Part shown: one piece after another, positions 24,959 through 35,930 of the stretch | Position numbering within the stretch: position 1 is the first letter of the stretch | Layout: the number at the start of each line of letters is the position of its first letter | Source: a virus | Reading direction: 5' to 3' (one strand) | Length of the DNA: 58,368 bases | Virus record (IMG/VR): IMGVR_UViG_3300030108_004301 | Coordinates: 1 to 58,368 of that record | Program-made: the position numbers and the translations under genes | The notes under the pieces: model-generated | Told to the model about the DNA's origin: nothing | Seen by the model: only the letters and a program-made list of their open reading frames with translations | The model's database searches: none

Positions 24959-26827
24959 ATGGCTTTAACCAAACTTCAATTTAGACCTGGAATAAACAGA
25001 GATATATCTTCGTATTCTAATGAAAACGGTTGGTTAGATGGTAATAAAGTAAGGTTTAGGTTAGGTTTTCCAGAAAAAATAGGTGGTTGGGAAAAGTATT
25101 CTGGTTCAAGTTTTTTAGGCACAGCTAGAGGTTTACATAATTGGGTTGCTTTAGATGGTAACATTTTTTTAGGAATAGGAACAAGTCTTAAATACTACAT
25201 TGAACAAGGTCTAGGGTTCAATGATATAACTCCAATAAGAGAAACAACAAGTGCTGGTGATGTTACTTTTTCCGCTACTAATGGTTCTTCAACAATTACG
25301 GTTACTGATACTGGTCACGGTGCTGTACAAAATGATTTTGTTACTTTTTCTGGTGCAGCCAGTTTAGGAGGAAATGTAACTGCTGCTGTTTTGAATCAAG
25401 AATACCAAATTGCTTCTGTCCCTACTTCTAACACTTTTACTATTGTTGCTAAAGATACTTCTGGTAGTACCGTTACAGCAAGTGCCTCTGACTCTGGTAA
25501 TGGGGGAGGCAGTACCGTTGGAGCGTATCAAATTAATGTAGGTTTAGATAATATGGTTGGTGGTACTGGTTGGAGTGCTGGTACTTGGGGTAGGGGTACT
25601 TGGAATTCTAGTGCTAGTGTTACTGTAGAAGGCCAACTTAGATTATGGTCACATGATAACTTTGGTGAAGATTTGCTCATAAACCCTAGAGACGGTGGAG
25701 TATTTTTGTGGGATAAAACAAATGGCACAGGAACAAGAGCAGTTGAAGTTAGTACGGTTGCAGGAGCAAGTGATGCACCAACTGTTGCTAAACAAATTCT
25801 GGTTTCTGATAGTGACCGTCATGTTATTGCGTTTGGCACAAATACAATAGGAACTTCTGTACAAGATAATTTACTCATACGCTTTTCTGACCAAGAATCT
25901 GCTGTTAATTGGACACCGACAACTACTAATACAGCTGGAAGTTTAAAAATAGGTTCAGGTAGTAGATTTGTAACTGCTTTACAAACTAAAAGGGAAATAC
26001 TGGTATGGACTGATACTTCCCTACATTCAATGACTTTTATTGGTCCACCGTTTACTTTTGGTATTCAACAACTTGCTTCCAATATAACTATAATTGGTCC
26101 TAACGCAGCGGTTGCTGTTGAAGATACCGTGTTTTGGATGGGAAGAGATAACTTCTATGTATATAACGGTGCTACTAGTCAACTCCCTTGTAATGTAAAA
26201 GAAAAAGTGTTTTTTGATTTTAATACAGATGAAGAAGATAAAGTGTTTGCGGGAGTTAATTCTAATTTTAACGAAATATGGTGGTTTTACCCCTCAGCTT
26301 CTGCCACAGAAAACGATAGTTATGTTATATATAATTATAGTGAACAACTTTGGTATTATGGCACATTATCAAGAACAGCGTGGTTAGATAGAGGTATAAA
26401 AGAGTTTCCAATAGCTACTGGTGGTAATTATTTATTTAACCACGAAAAAGGGTACGATGACGACGGTTCAGCTATGGCAAGTGAAATAGAATCAAGTCAA
26501 ATGGACATAGCAGAAGGTGAACAGTTTATTTTTATAAATAGAATTATACCAGATTTAACATTCAATGGTTCGACTGCTTCTTCTCCTGGAGCAGATTTTA
26601 CTTTAAAAACAAGAAATTTTCCTGGAGCAACATATTCAACAACTGATACAGAAACAGTAACAAGAACAGCTACTTCTACAACAGTACCGTTTGAACAATT
26701 TACAAATCAAGCGTTTGTGCGTTTAAGAGGTAGATCGTTTGCTTTTAAAATATCTTCAAGTGGTTCAGGTGTGCGTTGGCGATTAGGATCGCCTCGGGTT
26801 GATTTCCGCTCAGATGGGAAGCGTTAA
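24959..26827 (+). CDS. tail hub/stabilisation protein (P22 gp10-like), 622 aa
   Basis: Starts MALTKLQFRPGINRDISSYS, then KVRFRLGFPEKIGGWEKY, a signature of podovirus stabilisation/hub proteins. Interior blades show GGVFLWD, WTDTSLHSMTFIGPPFTFG and DTVFWMGRDNFYVYNG. An Ig-like insert rich in Ser/Thr sits near 90-180. It plugs the portal/adaptor and carries fibres. Confidence 0.75.
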   Translation: MALTKLQFRPGINRDISSYSNENGWLDGNKVRFRLGFPEKIGGWEKYSGSSFLGTARGLHNWVALDGNIFLGIGTSLKYYIEQGLGFNDITPIRETTSAGDVTFSATNGSSTITVTDTGHGAVQNDFVTFSGAASLGGNVTAAVLNQEYQIASVPTSNTFTIVAKDTSGSTVTASASDSGNGGGSTVGAYQINVGLDNMVGGTGWSAGTWGRGTWNSSASVTVEGQLRLWSHDNFGEDLLINPRDGGVFLWDKTNGTGTRAVEVSTVAGASDAPTVAKQILVSDSDRHVIAFGTNTIGTSVQDNLLIRFSDQESAVNWTPTTTNTAGSLKIGSGSRFVTALQTKREILVWTDTSLHSMTFIGPPFTFGIQQLASNITIIGPNAAVAVEDTVFWMGRDNFYVYNGATSQLPCNVKEKVFFDFNTDEEDKVFAGVNSNFNEIWWFYPSASATENDSYVIYNYSEQLWYYGTLSRTAWLDRGIKEFPIATGGNYLFNHEKGYDDDGSAMASEIESSQMDIAEGEQFIFINRIIPDLTFNGSTASSPGADFTLKTRNFPGATYSTTDTETVTRTATSTTVPFEQFTNQAFVRLRGRSFAFKISSSGSGVRWRLGSPRVDFRSDGKR

Positions 26828-27126
26828 TGGTTTCAAGGAACTTACCACCACCTCGTTTACCTACGCCACCCCCAGAAGTCACGGTTGCGTATTTAACAGA
26901 TTTAGTAAGAGCGTTACAGTTTTTTATAACACAAGAGCAAAACCCAGGAGAGATGCGGGGAACAAAACTTGTTCTTACAAATTTACCTACAAGTGATGTA
27001 GGATTAGAGGAAGGAACTTTGTACAGAAATGAAAATATTGTAAAAGTTTCAGTTTTAGACTTTGCTTGTCCTGATGGAAGTGATATAACAGGATTAGTAG
27101 GTTCTGTAACTATAAGTATAAGCTAG
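26827..27126 (+). CDS. hypothetical tail-module protein, 99 aa
   Basis: ATG shares a base with the previous stop. Pro-rich start (NLPPPRLPTPPPEV), then a helix (YLTDLVRALQFFITQEQNPG) and a beta end. Small proteins of this form follow the hub gene in similar phages. Role unknown. Confidence 0.6.
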   Translation: MVSRNLPPPRLPTPPPEVTVAYLTDLVRALQFFITQEQNPGEMRGTKLVLTNLPTSDVGLEEGTLYRNENIVKVSVLDFACPDGSDITGLVGSVTISIS

Positions 27127-27175
27127 TTCTTGCAGAAAACAAAAGTCTAGTTTATGATGATGTAATGGAGAGCAT

Positions 27176-28972
27176 ATGATTGGTATTGAAAATTTAGGTC
27201 GTTTTGAGGAACAACCACTAGTCCCAGAAACTGGTATTCACAATATTCGTAAAGCAGCCGATATGTTGGCTGATTTTGGTCGTAACGGAGATACATATAT
27301 AATACACGCTGCAGAAGGCGAAACTGTTGTTCCTATGGAAGTCTTTGAATCAAACCCTCGCCTTAAAAAAATGATTTTCAAACAAATAGAAGAATTAGGT
27401 CTAGAACCAGAGCGTTACATTGTAGGAAATAAATTAAATAGTATCAACCCTGTTACAGGAAAACCAGAATTTTTTGTTGGTAAACTATTTAGAGGTGTTA
27501 AAAAAGTATTCAAACCAGTTGTAAAAGCTATACAAACAGTCGCTCCAATCGCACTTCCTATTCTTGCTCCGATTGCATTACCTTTCCTTCCTTTACCCTT
27601 ATCGGCAGGAATAGGAGGTATGGTAGGAGGCCTTATAGCAGGACAAGATGCTGGTAGTGCTTTTAAATCTGGTTTATTAAGTGGTGGTTTAGCAGGATTA
27701 GGAAATATAGCTTTTGGTGGACCAAGTGGATTTGGTTCTGGTACTTTTTTTGGAAGTCGTTTAAATCCTACTGCTACTCTTGCTAGTTATTTTGCTCCTG
27801 GAGGATTAGGTTTTGCAGGACCTCCAACATCTATAACAAACCCTTTAAGTGGTGCTCTTGGTGGACCAACATCTCCAAGCAACCTTATTAGTAGAGCACA
27901 AAGTGGACTTCCTGGAGGATCGGCTTCAGGTTTTGTAGGTGGAGGGGATCCAATCGGCACAAACTTTGGTACAGGAACTACACCACTAGCTATGGCTTCT
28001 CGTGCTGCCCCGACTCCTATGGCAAGACCTCCAGTTCCAATAAATCTTTCTTCAGGACCAGTTTATACACCTCCAGTTACAGGAGTCATGGATGTTGTTC
28101 CCCCAACAGATTTTGGTACAGGAACTATTACACCATTAGCTATGTCCTCTCAATTACCAGTAACTCCTATGGCAAGACCTTCAGTTATACCTGATGCTGG
28201 AAATATAAATTATCAACAAATAGCTGGAATGGGCTCTCCACCAGCAAATTTAGTACAAACAAGTAATGTAGTACCACCAATGAGTAATGTGACATCACCA
28301 CCATCAGGAGGTGGCGGTATATTAGATACTTTAAAAGGTGGAGTAGATAAAACAAAACAATTTGTAGGTGGTGTTTATGATAAATACCTTTCACCAAACA
28401 GAGTTTCCATTCAACCTTCCGCTGCTGATATAAAAGCTGCTTATCAAAGTAAGTTAGCGGATTACGCATCAGCAGGAATAACATTAACACCAGCTGATCA
28501 AAAAGCACTTTATGATGCAACACAATCATCAATGCAACCTTCTTTCCTCCGTAGATATGCTCCTCTCGGTGCTGTAGGTTTAGGAACTATAGCCGCTGTC
28601 AGTGCTTTAAGTGATGACGAGGAAGACCAAGGACCATTAACAATGGCAGATTTACAAGAACAAACAGGACCAACAGGCACAGAGTTATATCAACAAAATC
28701 CAACACGCTATGGTTTTGATCAAGGTTTTTATGGTCGTAACCCTTATTACCAAGCTATTCGTTACACTCCTCCATATGTACAAGCAAAAGAGGGGGGCGA
28801 AATAGTTGGTCCAGGAACAGCTACAAGTGATTCAGTTCCTGCTTTATTAAGTGATGGTGAGTTTGTTATGACTGCTGGTGCTGTGCGTGGTGCTGGTGGT
28901 GGCAACCGTGCAGAAGGAGCACGAAGAATGTACGATATGATGAAACAATTTGAACAAAGAGTTACAACATGA
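27176..28972 (+). CDS. virion/DNA ejection module protein, 598 aa
   Basis: N-terminal domain about 1-100 (MLADFGRNGDTYIIHAAEGE) is followed by a hydrophobic/glycine segment about 125-185 (ALPILAPIALPFLPLPLSAG, GGMVGGLIAG) suited to membrane insertion. A Pro/Gly-rich linker and a conserved C-terminal block (ALLSDGEFVMTAGAVRGAG) follow. Probably an internal protein that acts in DNA entry. Confidence 0.55.
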   Translation: MIGIENLGRFEEQPLVPETGIHNIRKAADMLADFGRNGDTYIIHAAEGETVVPMEVFESNPRLKKMIFKQIEELGLEPERYIVGNKLNSINPVTGKPEFFVGKLFRGVKKVFKPVVKAIQTVAPIALPILAPIALPFLPLPLSAGIGGMVGGLIAGQDAGSAFKSGLLSGGLAGLGNIAFGGPSGFGSGTFFGSRLNPTATLASYFAPGGLGFAGPPTSITNPLSGALGGPTSPSNLISRAQSGLPGGSASGFVGGGDPIGTNFGTGTTPLAMASRAAPTPMARPPVPINLSSGPVYTPPVTGVMDVVPPTDFGTGTITPLAMSSQLPVTPMARPSVIPDAGNINYQQIAGMGSPPANLVQTSNVVPPMSNVTSPPSGGGGILDTLKGGVDKTKQFVGGVYDKYLSPNRVSIQPSAADIKAAYQSKLADYASAGITLTPADQKALYDATQSSMQPSFLRRYAPLGAVGLGTIAAVSALSDDEEDQGPLTMADLQEQTGPTGTELYQQNPTRYGFDQGFYGRNPYYQAIRYTPPYVQAKEGGEIVGPGTATSDSVPALLSDGEFVMTAGAVRGAGGGNRAEGARRMYDMMKQFEQRVTT

Positions 28973-29946
28973 GCACACAAACGGTAATACAAAGAGAAGC
29001 ACCAGATATTGAAGCCCTTAAAATAGGGTTAATGGAACAAGCAAAATCTCTTACAGGAACAGAACCAGAAGGAGGATTGCCAAATATACAAGTAGCAGGA
29101 GCTGACCCTTTACAAACAGCGGCTTCTGAATTAGCGGCTACAGGGATCGGGGCTTATCAACCTTTCCTTACTGCTGGTCAATCAGCTTTATCAAGTGGGA
29201 TAGGCGTGTTAGCAGCAGGACAACCATTAGCACAGGCATATACAACAGGACAACAAGTTGTTCCTGGATTTACTGCTGGTACATATGATCCTACTTCTGT
29301 TACAAATTTTATGAACCCTTATCAGGCACAAGTTACTGATGCAGCATTAGAACAACTACAAAATAGGTTGAATGCTCAAGCTATACAAGCAGGAGCATTT
29401 GGTGGAGATCGTAGCGAACTTTTTAGTAGGGATGCTTTAGCGAGAGCAGCGTTAGAAGATTATGCTCGTAATTACGAACAAGCTCAACAAGCATCTATGA
29501 CAGCATTTGAAAACCAACAAAGAAGATCACAAGAGGCATTTGAGCAACAACAAAGAAGACAACTAGAAACAGGAAGATTGGTCGGTGCGTTAGGAACAGA
29601 AGGAGCAAGAACATTGGGCGATTTGGGTATTAGACAAGCTGGTATAGGAGAACTGGCTACAAACTTAGGACAACAAGATGTTGATACATTGGCAAGACAA
29701 GGTTTAACAAATAGACAAATATCGCAATCTATTTTAGATGCACAAAGGCAAAGTGACCTTCAACAAATATATGAACCTTACCAAAGATTAGGTTTTTATA
29801 GTGATATATTGAGAGGTGCTCCTACAACACAACAAACATTAACTGCGAGTACTTCACCTCAACCTAGCTTATTAAACCAGATAGTCGGTACTGGTATTGC
29901 TGGGTTAGGTTTATATGGACAAGCAAAGACAGCGGGGATAGTATGA
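28969..29946 (+). CDS. internal virion / ejection protein, 325 aa
   Basis: Overlaps the previous gene by 4 bases. The central part holds TNFMNPYQAQVTDAALEQLQ followed by a Gln-rich coiled coil (about 125-260), a pattern common to podovirus DNA-transfer proteins. Ala/Gln/Gly-rich throughout. Assigned from composition and position. Confidence 0.55.
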   Translation: MSTQTVIQREAPDIEALKIGLMEQAKSLTGTEPEGGLPNIQVAGADPLQTAASELAATGIGAYQPFLTAGQSALSSGIGVLAAGQPLAQAYTTGQQVVPGFTAGTYDPTSVTNFMNPYQAQVTDAALEQLQNRLNAQAIQAGAFGGDRSELFSRDALARAALEDYARNYEQAQQASMTAFENQQRRSQEAFEQQQRRQLETGRLVGALGTEGARTLGDLGIRQAGIGELATNLGQQDVDTLARQGLTNRQISQSILDAQRQSDLQQIYEPYQRLGFYSDILRGAPTTQQTLTASTSPQPSLLNQIVGTGIAGLGLYGQAKTAGIV

Positions 29947-32582
29947 TACCACCAGTAATGAATAGACCAATGTTTAATCAAGCACAACCACAGTTACAAG
30001 CACCACAAATGAGTATGAACCCACAAGCACAGGCACAAGTACAGATGGCTGAAAAACAGGCTTCTGCACAAGCATTAGCTGGAATGGCACAAGGTATTGA
30101 AGACCTTAACCAACAACTTGAAAACGCTGAAAACTATACTGGTGTTATGGACGCATTAAGAGGTAATACTGCATCTGTAAAAGAAAGAAGAGGTGAACTT
30201 GCTCAATTAGTTGGTGACAAAGATGCAAACAAAACGCCTGAATCAGTATTAACTTTGGTTCAACCAACGATGATGTTTTTAGAAGTTGCTGAAGGTGCTC
30301 AACAAAATGCTCCAGGAGGGATCAGTAACCTCCCCGTACAACCTTCTGGAGCACAACAAACAATGCCGTCTGGAGGTGGCGGTATAACAAATTTTTTCGC
30401 AGGAGTTAGGTCTCCAGGAACTCAAGAAGCTGTAGCTAGAATGGAACAAGGCGAACAGCCAGTAAAAAGATTTGAGGGTAGTCCACAGCAAGGGGAAATT
30501 GTAACGACCTTGTCTCCTTTACAACTACAAACAGTAACACCACAGGATATATTTGCACAGTATCCAGCCGCTCAACAATTTATAACTGCACCTGTTGCTC
30601 CTGGACCATTTGAAGAATATTTAGGTAAAGCTAAAAGTTCAATCGGTTCTTTCATTCCACAAGCAAGATCTACAACAGATATTCTAAAAGAGTACCAAAC
30701 AACATTAGGTGATCCTACTAAAGATTTAGCTAAGTCTAGTTTTTATGGTGGTTTAACAAAATTTGGAGCTCAATTAGCCCAAAAACCAGGAGGCGTTTTT
30801 GCTGGTGGTGCAGAGGCTCTTACAGATGTTGCTCCAGGAATTAGTGAAGATTTTACTAAAGTTACTCAAGCAAAAACAAAACAAGACCAAGCAATGAAAC
30901 TAGCCGCACTACGACAATCTGAGGCTGAAAAAAAGGCTTTTGACCAAAATATGTTTAGTCTTGCTTCTAATGTTTATAATAATCATATGAAACTACAAAC
31001 AGACTTTACACAAAACTACAAAGATTACCAAAAACAAATTTTTCAAGCGGCTCAAGGTCTTGCAGTAAATCAGCAAAAAGTAGCTAATGATGTGGCTCAA
31101 GCTACTTACAACATGAAACAAAAATTTGCAGGAAAAGAACCGAAGGCTTATGTAACTAAAGAAAGTTTAGCCAGTACAGATCCTAACACACCACTAGATC
31201 AAATCACAGTTCAAAGGGATATAAATACTGGTAACTTTGTTACTGAGGTTGCTCCTGGAAAATATGAAGTAGTAGATATGAGCAAATACACACCTATGAG
31301 TGAAGCTGTTGCAGCGACAGCAAAATTAAAAAGGGGAGATAAAACACAAGATGGTGTTATATTAGACAAGAGTACAGGAAGACCAAAACCCATAAAATAT
31401 ATTCTTAAAAAAGGTCAATTTTATATAATCGATAAAAGTGAAGCTGAAGGAGAAATAAATATGAGAACACCTGAAGCAAATGATAGGTTTACTCCCTCAC
31501 CTTATAAAGATGTTGTAGATATAAAAGAGGTAGGAAACCAAAGAATAATTACTTATAATTATGATGGAACACCGATTAGATATGCAGATATTATGGAAAT
31601 ACCTCAAAGAGATGCGAGAACAGGAGAAAATATTCTTGGTGATGATGGCTTACCGATTATGGTAAAACAAGGAACACCAGAATCTATGGTAACTTCAAGA
31701 TTAGACCAAAACGGTGAACCGATAAGAGGTGCTGACGGTAAGATAATTTATGAACCATTATTCAAACAATCAGTTACTGATGAAACTCCTTTTGTACAAA
31801 GAACAGAAATTCCTGTTTTAATGAATATGTCTGAAAAACAAGTACAAGCGAAACAAAAGGCTATAAGTGAAATAACTAGATTAGAAGGTTTAACAAAAGA
31901 ATTATTTCAACTTGGTTTAGAGGGAACTAACTATGGTTTCGTTGCTACAGTTGAAAATATCGTTAATAACAACCTTGAAGGTATTATGCCTAGTAGTTTG
32001 CAACTTTCTCAAACAAGAAGAGCATATATTGATAAGTTAGTAAAACAAATAAAAAGAACAGAAGTTATAACTCAGTTGGCTTCTGACAAAAACTCTGTAA
32101 CAGAGCAAACCTTAGTAATGAAAAACTTAGTAGGAGATGCTGATGGTTTATTTAAATCCCCTAGAGCAGAACTTATAGCATTACAAGAATATTTAAGGTT
32201 TGCTCAAAACAAAAAAAGACAACTCCAAGCAGAGTTAGATGGTAATACCTCATATCTAAGATTCACAAAAATACCAACTGGAGAAAAAGATAATCCATTT
32301 ACTTATGATAAAGATTCATTAAATTACATTAAAACATTGTTTCAAAACCCAGCAACCGTTAAAATAGCTCAAGATAAAGGATTATTTTTACAAGTGCCTA
32401 TAACAGCTTATCAAAGTTATGAAAAAAGAAATTTAGAAAATTTAAAATCTATACCTAATGTAGATCCTGCTCTTATAGCAAGATCAGAGGAAAAATTAAG
32501 AAGTTATCAACAAGATATACAACAAGGTATAGAATTTAAATTAGAAAACATATTAGATATTGAACAATTATTAGGACCATAA
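29943..32582 (+). CDS. internal virion / ejection protein, 879 aa
   Basis: Gln/Pro/Met-rich N-terminus (1-60), long helical and coiled segments (about 290-390), a beta-rich middle (about 400-620) and a helical C-terminus. No enzyme motif such as a transglycosylase is visible. Overlaps neighbours at both ends by 1-4 bases. Probably ejected with the DNA. Confidence 0.55.
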   Translation: MIPPVMNRPMFNQAQPQLQAPQMSMNPQAQAQVQMAEKQASAQALAGMAQGIEDLNQQLENAENYTGVMDALRGNTASVKERRGELAQLVGDKDANKTPESVLTLVQPTMMFLEVAEGAQQNAPGGISNLPVQPSGAQQTMPSGGGGITNFFAGVRSPGTQEAVARMEQGEQPVKRFEGSPQQGEIVTTLSPLQLQTVTPQDIFAQYPAAQQFITAPVAPGPFEEYLGKAKSSIGSFIPQARSTTDILKEYQTTLGDPTKDLAKSSFYGGLTKFGAQLAQKPGGVFAGGAEALTDVAPGISEDFTKVTQAKTKQDQAMKLAALRQSEAEKKAFDQNMFSLASNVYNNHMKLQTDFTQNYKDYQKQIFQAAQGLAVNQQKVANDVAQATYNMKQKFAGKEPKAYVTKESLASTDPNTPLDQITVQRDINTGNFVTEVAPGKYEVVDMSKYTPMSEAVAATAKLKRGDKTQDGVILDKSTGRPKPIKYILKKGQFYIIDKSEAEGEINMRTPEANDRFTPSPYKDVVDIKEVGNQRIITYNYDGTPIRYADIMEIPQRDARTGENILGDDGLPIMVKQGTPESMVTSRLDQNGEPIRGADGKIIYEPLFKQSVTDETPFVQRTEIPVLMNMSEKQVQAKQKAISEITRLEGLTKELFQLGLEGTNYGFVATVENIVNNNLEGIMPSSLQLSQTRRAYIDKLVKQIKRTEVITQLASDKNSVTEQTLVMKNLVGDADGLFKSPRAELIALQEYLRFAQNKKRQLQAELDGNTSYLRFTKIPTGEKDNPFTYDKDSLNYIKTLFQNPATVKIAQDKGLFLQVPITAYQSYEKRNLENLKSIPNVDPALIARSEEKLRSYQQDIQQGIEFKLENILDIEQLLGP

Positions 32583-35500
32583 TGTTTGACTTACCAACAG
32601 AAAAACGATCATTAGATCCCAACTTACCAATGCCAACGGGAAGTCCTATGGATACAGCTACTCAAGCAGACCCAGACTCTGCGGTTAAATTACAAACTCA
32701 AACTGTGTTGCAACCAGCTGACGAAAAACTTGGTTTAGGAGGATTCCAACGAACAATAAATCAATTAGCATACGGTGCTAATGAATATATTTTAGCTTTA
32801 CCTGATATGGTTATAAATGCTTTTTTGGATGCAAAAGGTTTAGCTACTGGTGACCCAGTAGAAAACAAAAACTTACTTACACGATTATTTAATTCTGGTG
32901 ATTACGAAACAGTAAGAACAATAATTCCTGGTGTATTAAATTTAGGTTTAGGTCAAAAGGTAGGACCTCAGGGAGCGATACAACAAGTTGCTCGCTCAGC
33001 AGGAGAAGGTTTAGGTATCGGTACTTTGTTTGGTGCAGGAACTATAGGAGCAACATCAGGGTTAGCCAGTCAAACAGGGAGTAAAGTAGTAAAAGATTTA
33101 ACTTCTGATATTCCCACACAGGGCGTAAAAAACACATCTATAAAATTACCTTTTAAAAAAGAAGCAATTGAAGTCCCAGGAACAGGTATTGTTTCAAAAT
33201 CTATAGTCGGTGATGCTATAAAAAATCCTGGAAGGGTTGCTGGTATAGAAGCTGGTTTTGGTACAGCATCAGGTGCGTTAATGGAAGTTGGTGGTGATAC
33301 AGCAGAGGTAGTAGGAGCACCAAGAGAAATAGGAGAAGTTATAGGAGCACTTTCTCCCATAGCAATAGTTGGTGGAGCGACTGCAACAGCAAATCTTGCA
33401 GGAAAAGCTGTTGAAGCGTCTCCTACTAGAAAAGTTATAGATTTTGCTAAAAAGGCAATAAGAGGTGGAGCAGATTATGCAAAAGGGAAAACTTCACCAG
33501 TATCAGAAATGACTCCTGAAAGCGTGGCTAAAAGTGAAACAAAAGAAATGAAACCAGTAAAAAAACAGGTAGGCGAGGCATTTGGTAAGGCATTTGAATC
33601 ACCAGCAGTTAGGGAAGAAGTAGCAAAAGCTGAAAAAGCTGAGCAGTTACTACAACCTTTTGCTGAAAAAGACATAATTTTTTCTCCTGGGGAACAAACA
33701 AAAGATAAAATTATTATGAAAACTGAAGAAAAAATTTTATCAAAAACAAAAGATGAAGACACTATCAGAGATAATGAAGCTAGAGTTCAAAATATAAAAA
33801 ACGCTGCAAATAAATTCATACAAGATAAATTTAGCACAAATATAAACGATACGCCTAATTATATTGTTGATGAACAATACAAAATAAACAACGGTATGAT
33901 TGAAACAAACAATGTAAAAATAAATGAAATCAATGATAAAATAGAAATGCTCAAAACTGATGGAGTAACCAAAGTAAATAATCAAGAAATTACCCTACCT
34001 AGAACAGAATCAAAAGCAGCTGAGGGTCTTCGTTTAAGGCAAAGTATAGTTAGAGCTCAAGAAGAAGCAGATAATAAAGTAAAAGCAAAAGCTGAAGAGT
34101 TAAGAATAAATACTGCTGATCCTTTACGAAAATCAGGATTAGAAGACATACAAGAAAACTTTAAACAAACTTTAGAAACAAAAACTGGTTTGACAGCAGT
34201 AAGTAACTCAAAAACAGTAAATGATTTTATCAATTATGATTTTAAGAAAAACGGTTTAAGTTTTCAGGATTGGAAAAAATTCAGGGAAGATGTGCAAACA
34301 GATTTAGCCAAAGCAGACGCAAGGTCTGACAAAAGACAAAAAAGAGATTTAGCTGCCTTGAAAAAAGTTTTAGATAATGAAATAGCACCTCTTTTTGGTC
34401 CAACTGCTAAAAACTTCGACAAATTTTTAAAATTTTATTTTGAAAATAAAATCCAACCTTTTAATAATGCTGTCGCTGTAAAAGTTTTACGACCAGATGT
34501 TGGTTTTACTAAGGAAACTCCTGTGTATAAAACAGCACCTGAGCATTTAATGAAAGAATTTGTTGAAAACACAGCCACAGCCCAACAATGGAAGAAAATT
34601 TTTGGAGGAATGGATAAAAATAGTGATGATTATAAGTCAGAATTGGAATTAATACGAAGAGCAATTAGTGATGAAATTAGGCAAAAATCTGGTTTAAGTT
34701 TAGAAAAAGGAACTTTTAAACCAGAACAAATACAAAAATACATAAACGATAAAGCGGATATGTTAAAAGAGTTTGGGTTGTTTGAAGAGTTTAACACGAC
34801 TTCAAAAGCTCTAAATAAAATGCAAGAAAGGCTTGTTTCCTTAAAAAACCGAAACAAAAGAATAAACACAAATTTAATGTATAGGAAAATAGCCTCAGCT
34901 TACAATAATGACAACCCAGAACAAGTTGTAGAAAGGGCTTTAACAAAAGATAAACTATTAGATAGATTAATAAAAGATGTAAAGAAAATTTCTATAAAAG
35001 AAGACAACCCAGAGTTGTTTAAAGAATTTCAAGGTGTTTTAGTTAATAAACTTTTAACACTATCAAAAACAGGAGCTGGAGCTCCAGGAGCTCCTTCAGG
35101 AACAATGGCAGGAGCAGACCCACAAAAGTTTTTAGCTTATTTAGTTGGTTATGAAAAACCATTAACTAAGGTTCTAGGAAAACAACATTATGATGATTTA
35201 TTAACAGTTGGTGATGCTTTTCTACGAGCAAATATTTACTCTGGTGTAAGGGGAAGAGGAAAAGAATTTGAAGGTTTTTTAAATAAGGTAGCTAGTGAAA
35301 TTGGAACAACCATACCTTCTATTTCAACGAGGTTGATTGCTATCGGCGAAAACAGAATTGGTGCTAAATCTTCTGCTGCTTGGTTTTTATCAAGAGCAAT
35401 TTCTAGCAGACAACAACAACTAATGGACAAACTGTATGAACAATCACTTTTTGATAAAAATTTAGCTAAACAATTAGCCAAACAGCACGGAAGTTTAACT

Positions 35501-35887
35501 GATGAAGCACTTGAGGCGGGTACAGCAACCATACCTAAAGATGACATTAATAGAATAAAAGGTTATTTATTCCAATTAGGTGTTCCAGGAGAATTGATAC
35601 CTTCTGGAGAAGGTGAAAAAAGTGAAAGAATTTTTGATCCATTAGGAGCCGCACCAACAGAAGATACTGGTGTACAAATAGCAAGAGCTCCCAACCCAAT
35701 GCCTCCTACTCCACCAGTTACACCTGATATGATACCACAAAGTAATGTGCCTGTTCGACCAATGGGACAATCTGGTATGGCTTCTGTAAAACCATCTGCA
35801 CAAGAACTATTTCCATTTGATCCTACTTCGGCAGCGATTGCGAGAAGAACTCCGCAACAAAGATCTGGAATAGCTTCGTTAGTGTAA
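32582..35887 (+). CDS. largest internal virion protein, 1101 aa
   Basis: The longest gene in the window, last of the ejection block. A Gly/Ala-rich, membrane-compatible N-terminal region (about 120-280, GIGTLFGAGTIGATSGLAS, PIAIVGGATATANLAG) precedes very long charged helices (about 320-900) and a Pro-rich tail (about 1040-1101). Comparable in place and size to T7 gp16-type ejection proteins, but no lysozyme motif is seen. Confidence 0.55.
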   Translation: MFDLPTEKRSLDPNLPMPTGSPMDTATQADPDSAVKLQTQTVLQPADEKLGLGGFQRTINQLAYGANEYILALPDMVINAFLDAKGLATGDPVENKNLLTRLFNSGDYETVRTIIPGVLNLGLGQKVGPQGAIQQVARSAGEGLGIGTLFGAGTIGATSGLASQTGSKVVKDLTSDIPTQGVKNTSIKLPFKKEAIEVPGTGIVSKSIVGDAIKNPGRVAGIEAGFGTASGALMEVGGDTAEVVGAPREIGEVIGALSPIAIVGGATATANLAGKAVEASPTRKVIDFAKKAIRGGADYAKGKTSPVSEMTPESVAKSETKEMKPVKKQVGEAFGKAFESPAVREEVAKAEKAEQLLQPFAEKDIIFSPGEQTKDKIIMKTEEKILSKTKDEDTIRDNEARVQNIKNAANKFIQDKFSTNINDTPNYIVDEQYKINNGMIETNNVKINEINDKIEMLKTDGVTKVNNQEITLPRTESKAAEGLRLRQSIVRAQEEADNKVKAKAEELRINTADPLRKSGLEDIQENFKQTLETKTGLTAVSNSKTVNDFINYDFKKNGLSFQDWKKFREDVQTDLAKADARSDKRQKRDLAALKKVLDNEIAPLFGPTAKNFDKFLKFYFENKIQPFNNAVAVKVLRPDVGFTKETPVYKTAPEHLMKEFVENTATAQQWKKIFGGMDKNSDDYKSELELIRRAISDEIRQKSGLSLEKGTFKPEQIQKYINDKADMLKEFGLFEEFNTTSKALNKMQERLVSLKNRNKRINTNLMYRKIASAYNNDNPEQVVERALTKDKLLDRLIKDVKKISIKEDNPELFKEFQGVLVNKLLTLSKTGAGAPGAPSGTMAGADPQKFLAYLVGYEKPLTKVLGKQHYDDLLTVGDAFLRANIYSGVRGRGKEFEGFLNKVASEIGTTIPSISTRLIAIGENRIGAKSSAAWFLSRAISSRQQQLMDKLYEQSLFDKNLAKQLAKQHGSLTDEALEAGTATIPKDDINRIKGYLFQLGVPGELIPSGEGEKSERIFDPLGAAPTEDTGVQIARAPNPMPPTPPVTPDMIPQSNVPVRPMGQSGMASVKPSAQELFPFDPTSAAIARRTPQQRSGIASLV

Positions 35888-35930
35888 TGATAAAAAAACT
35901 TACAAAACATCAAAATAAAAGGTTCGTAAA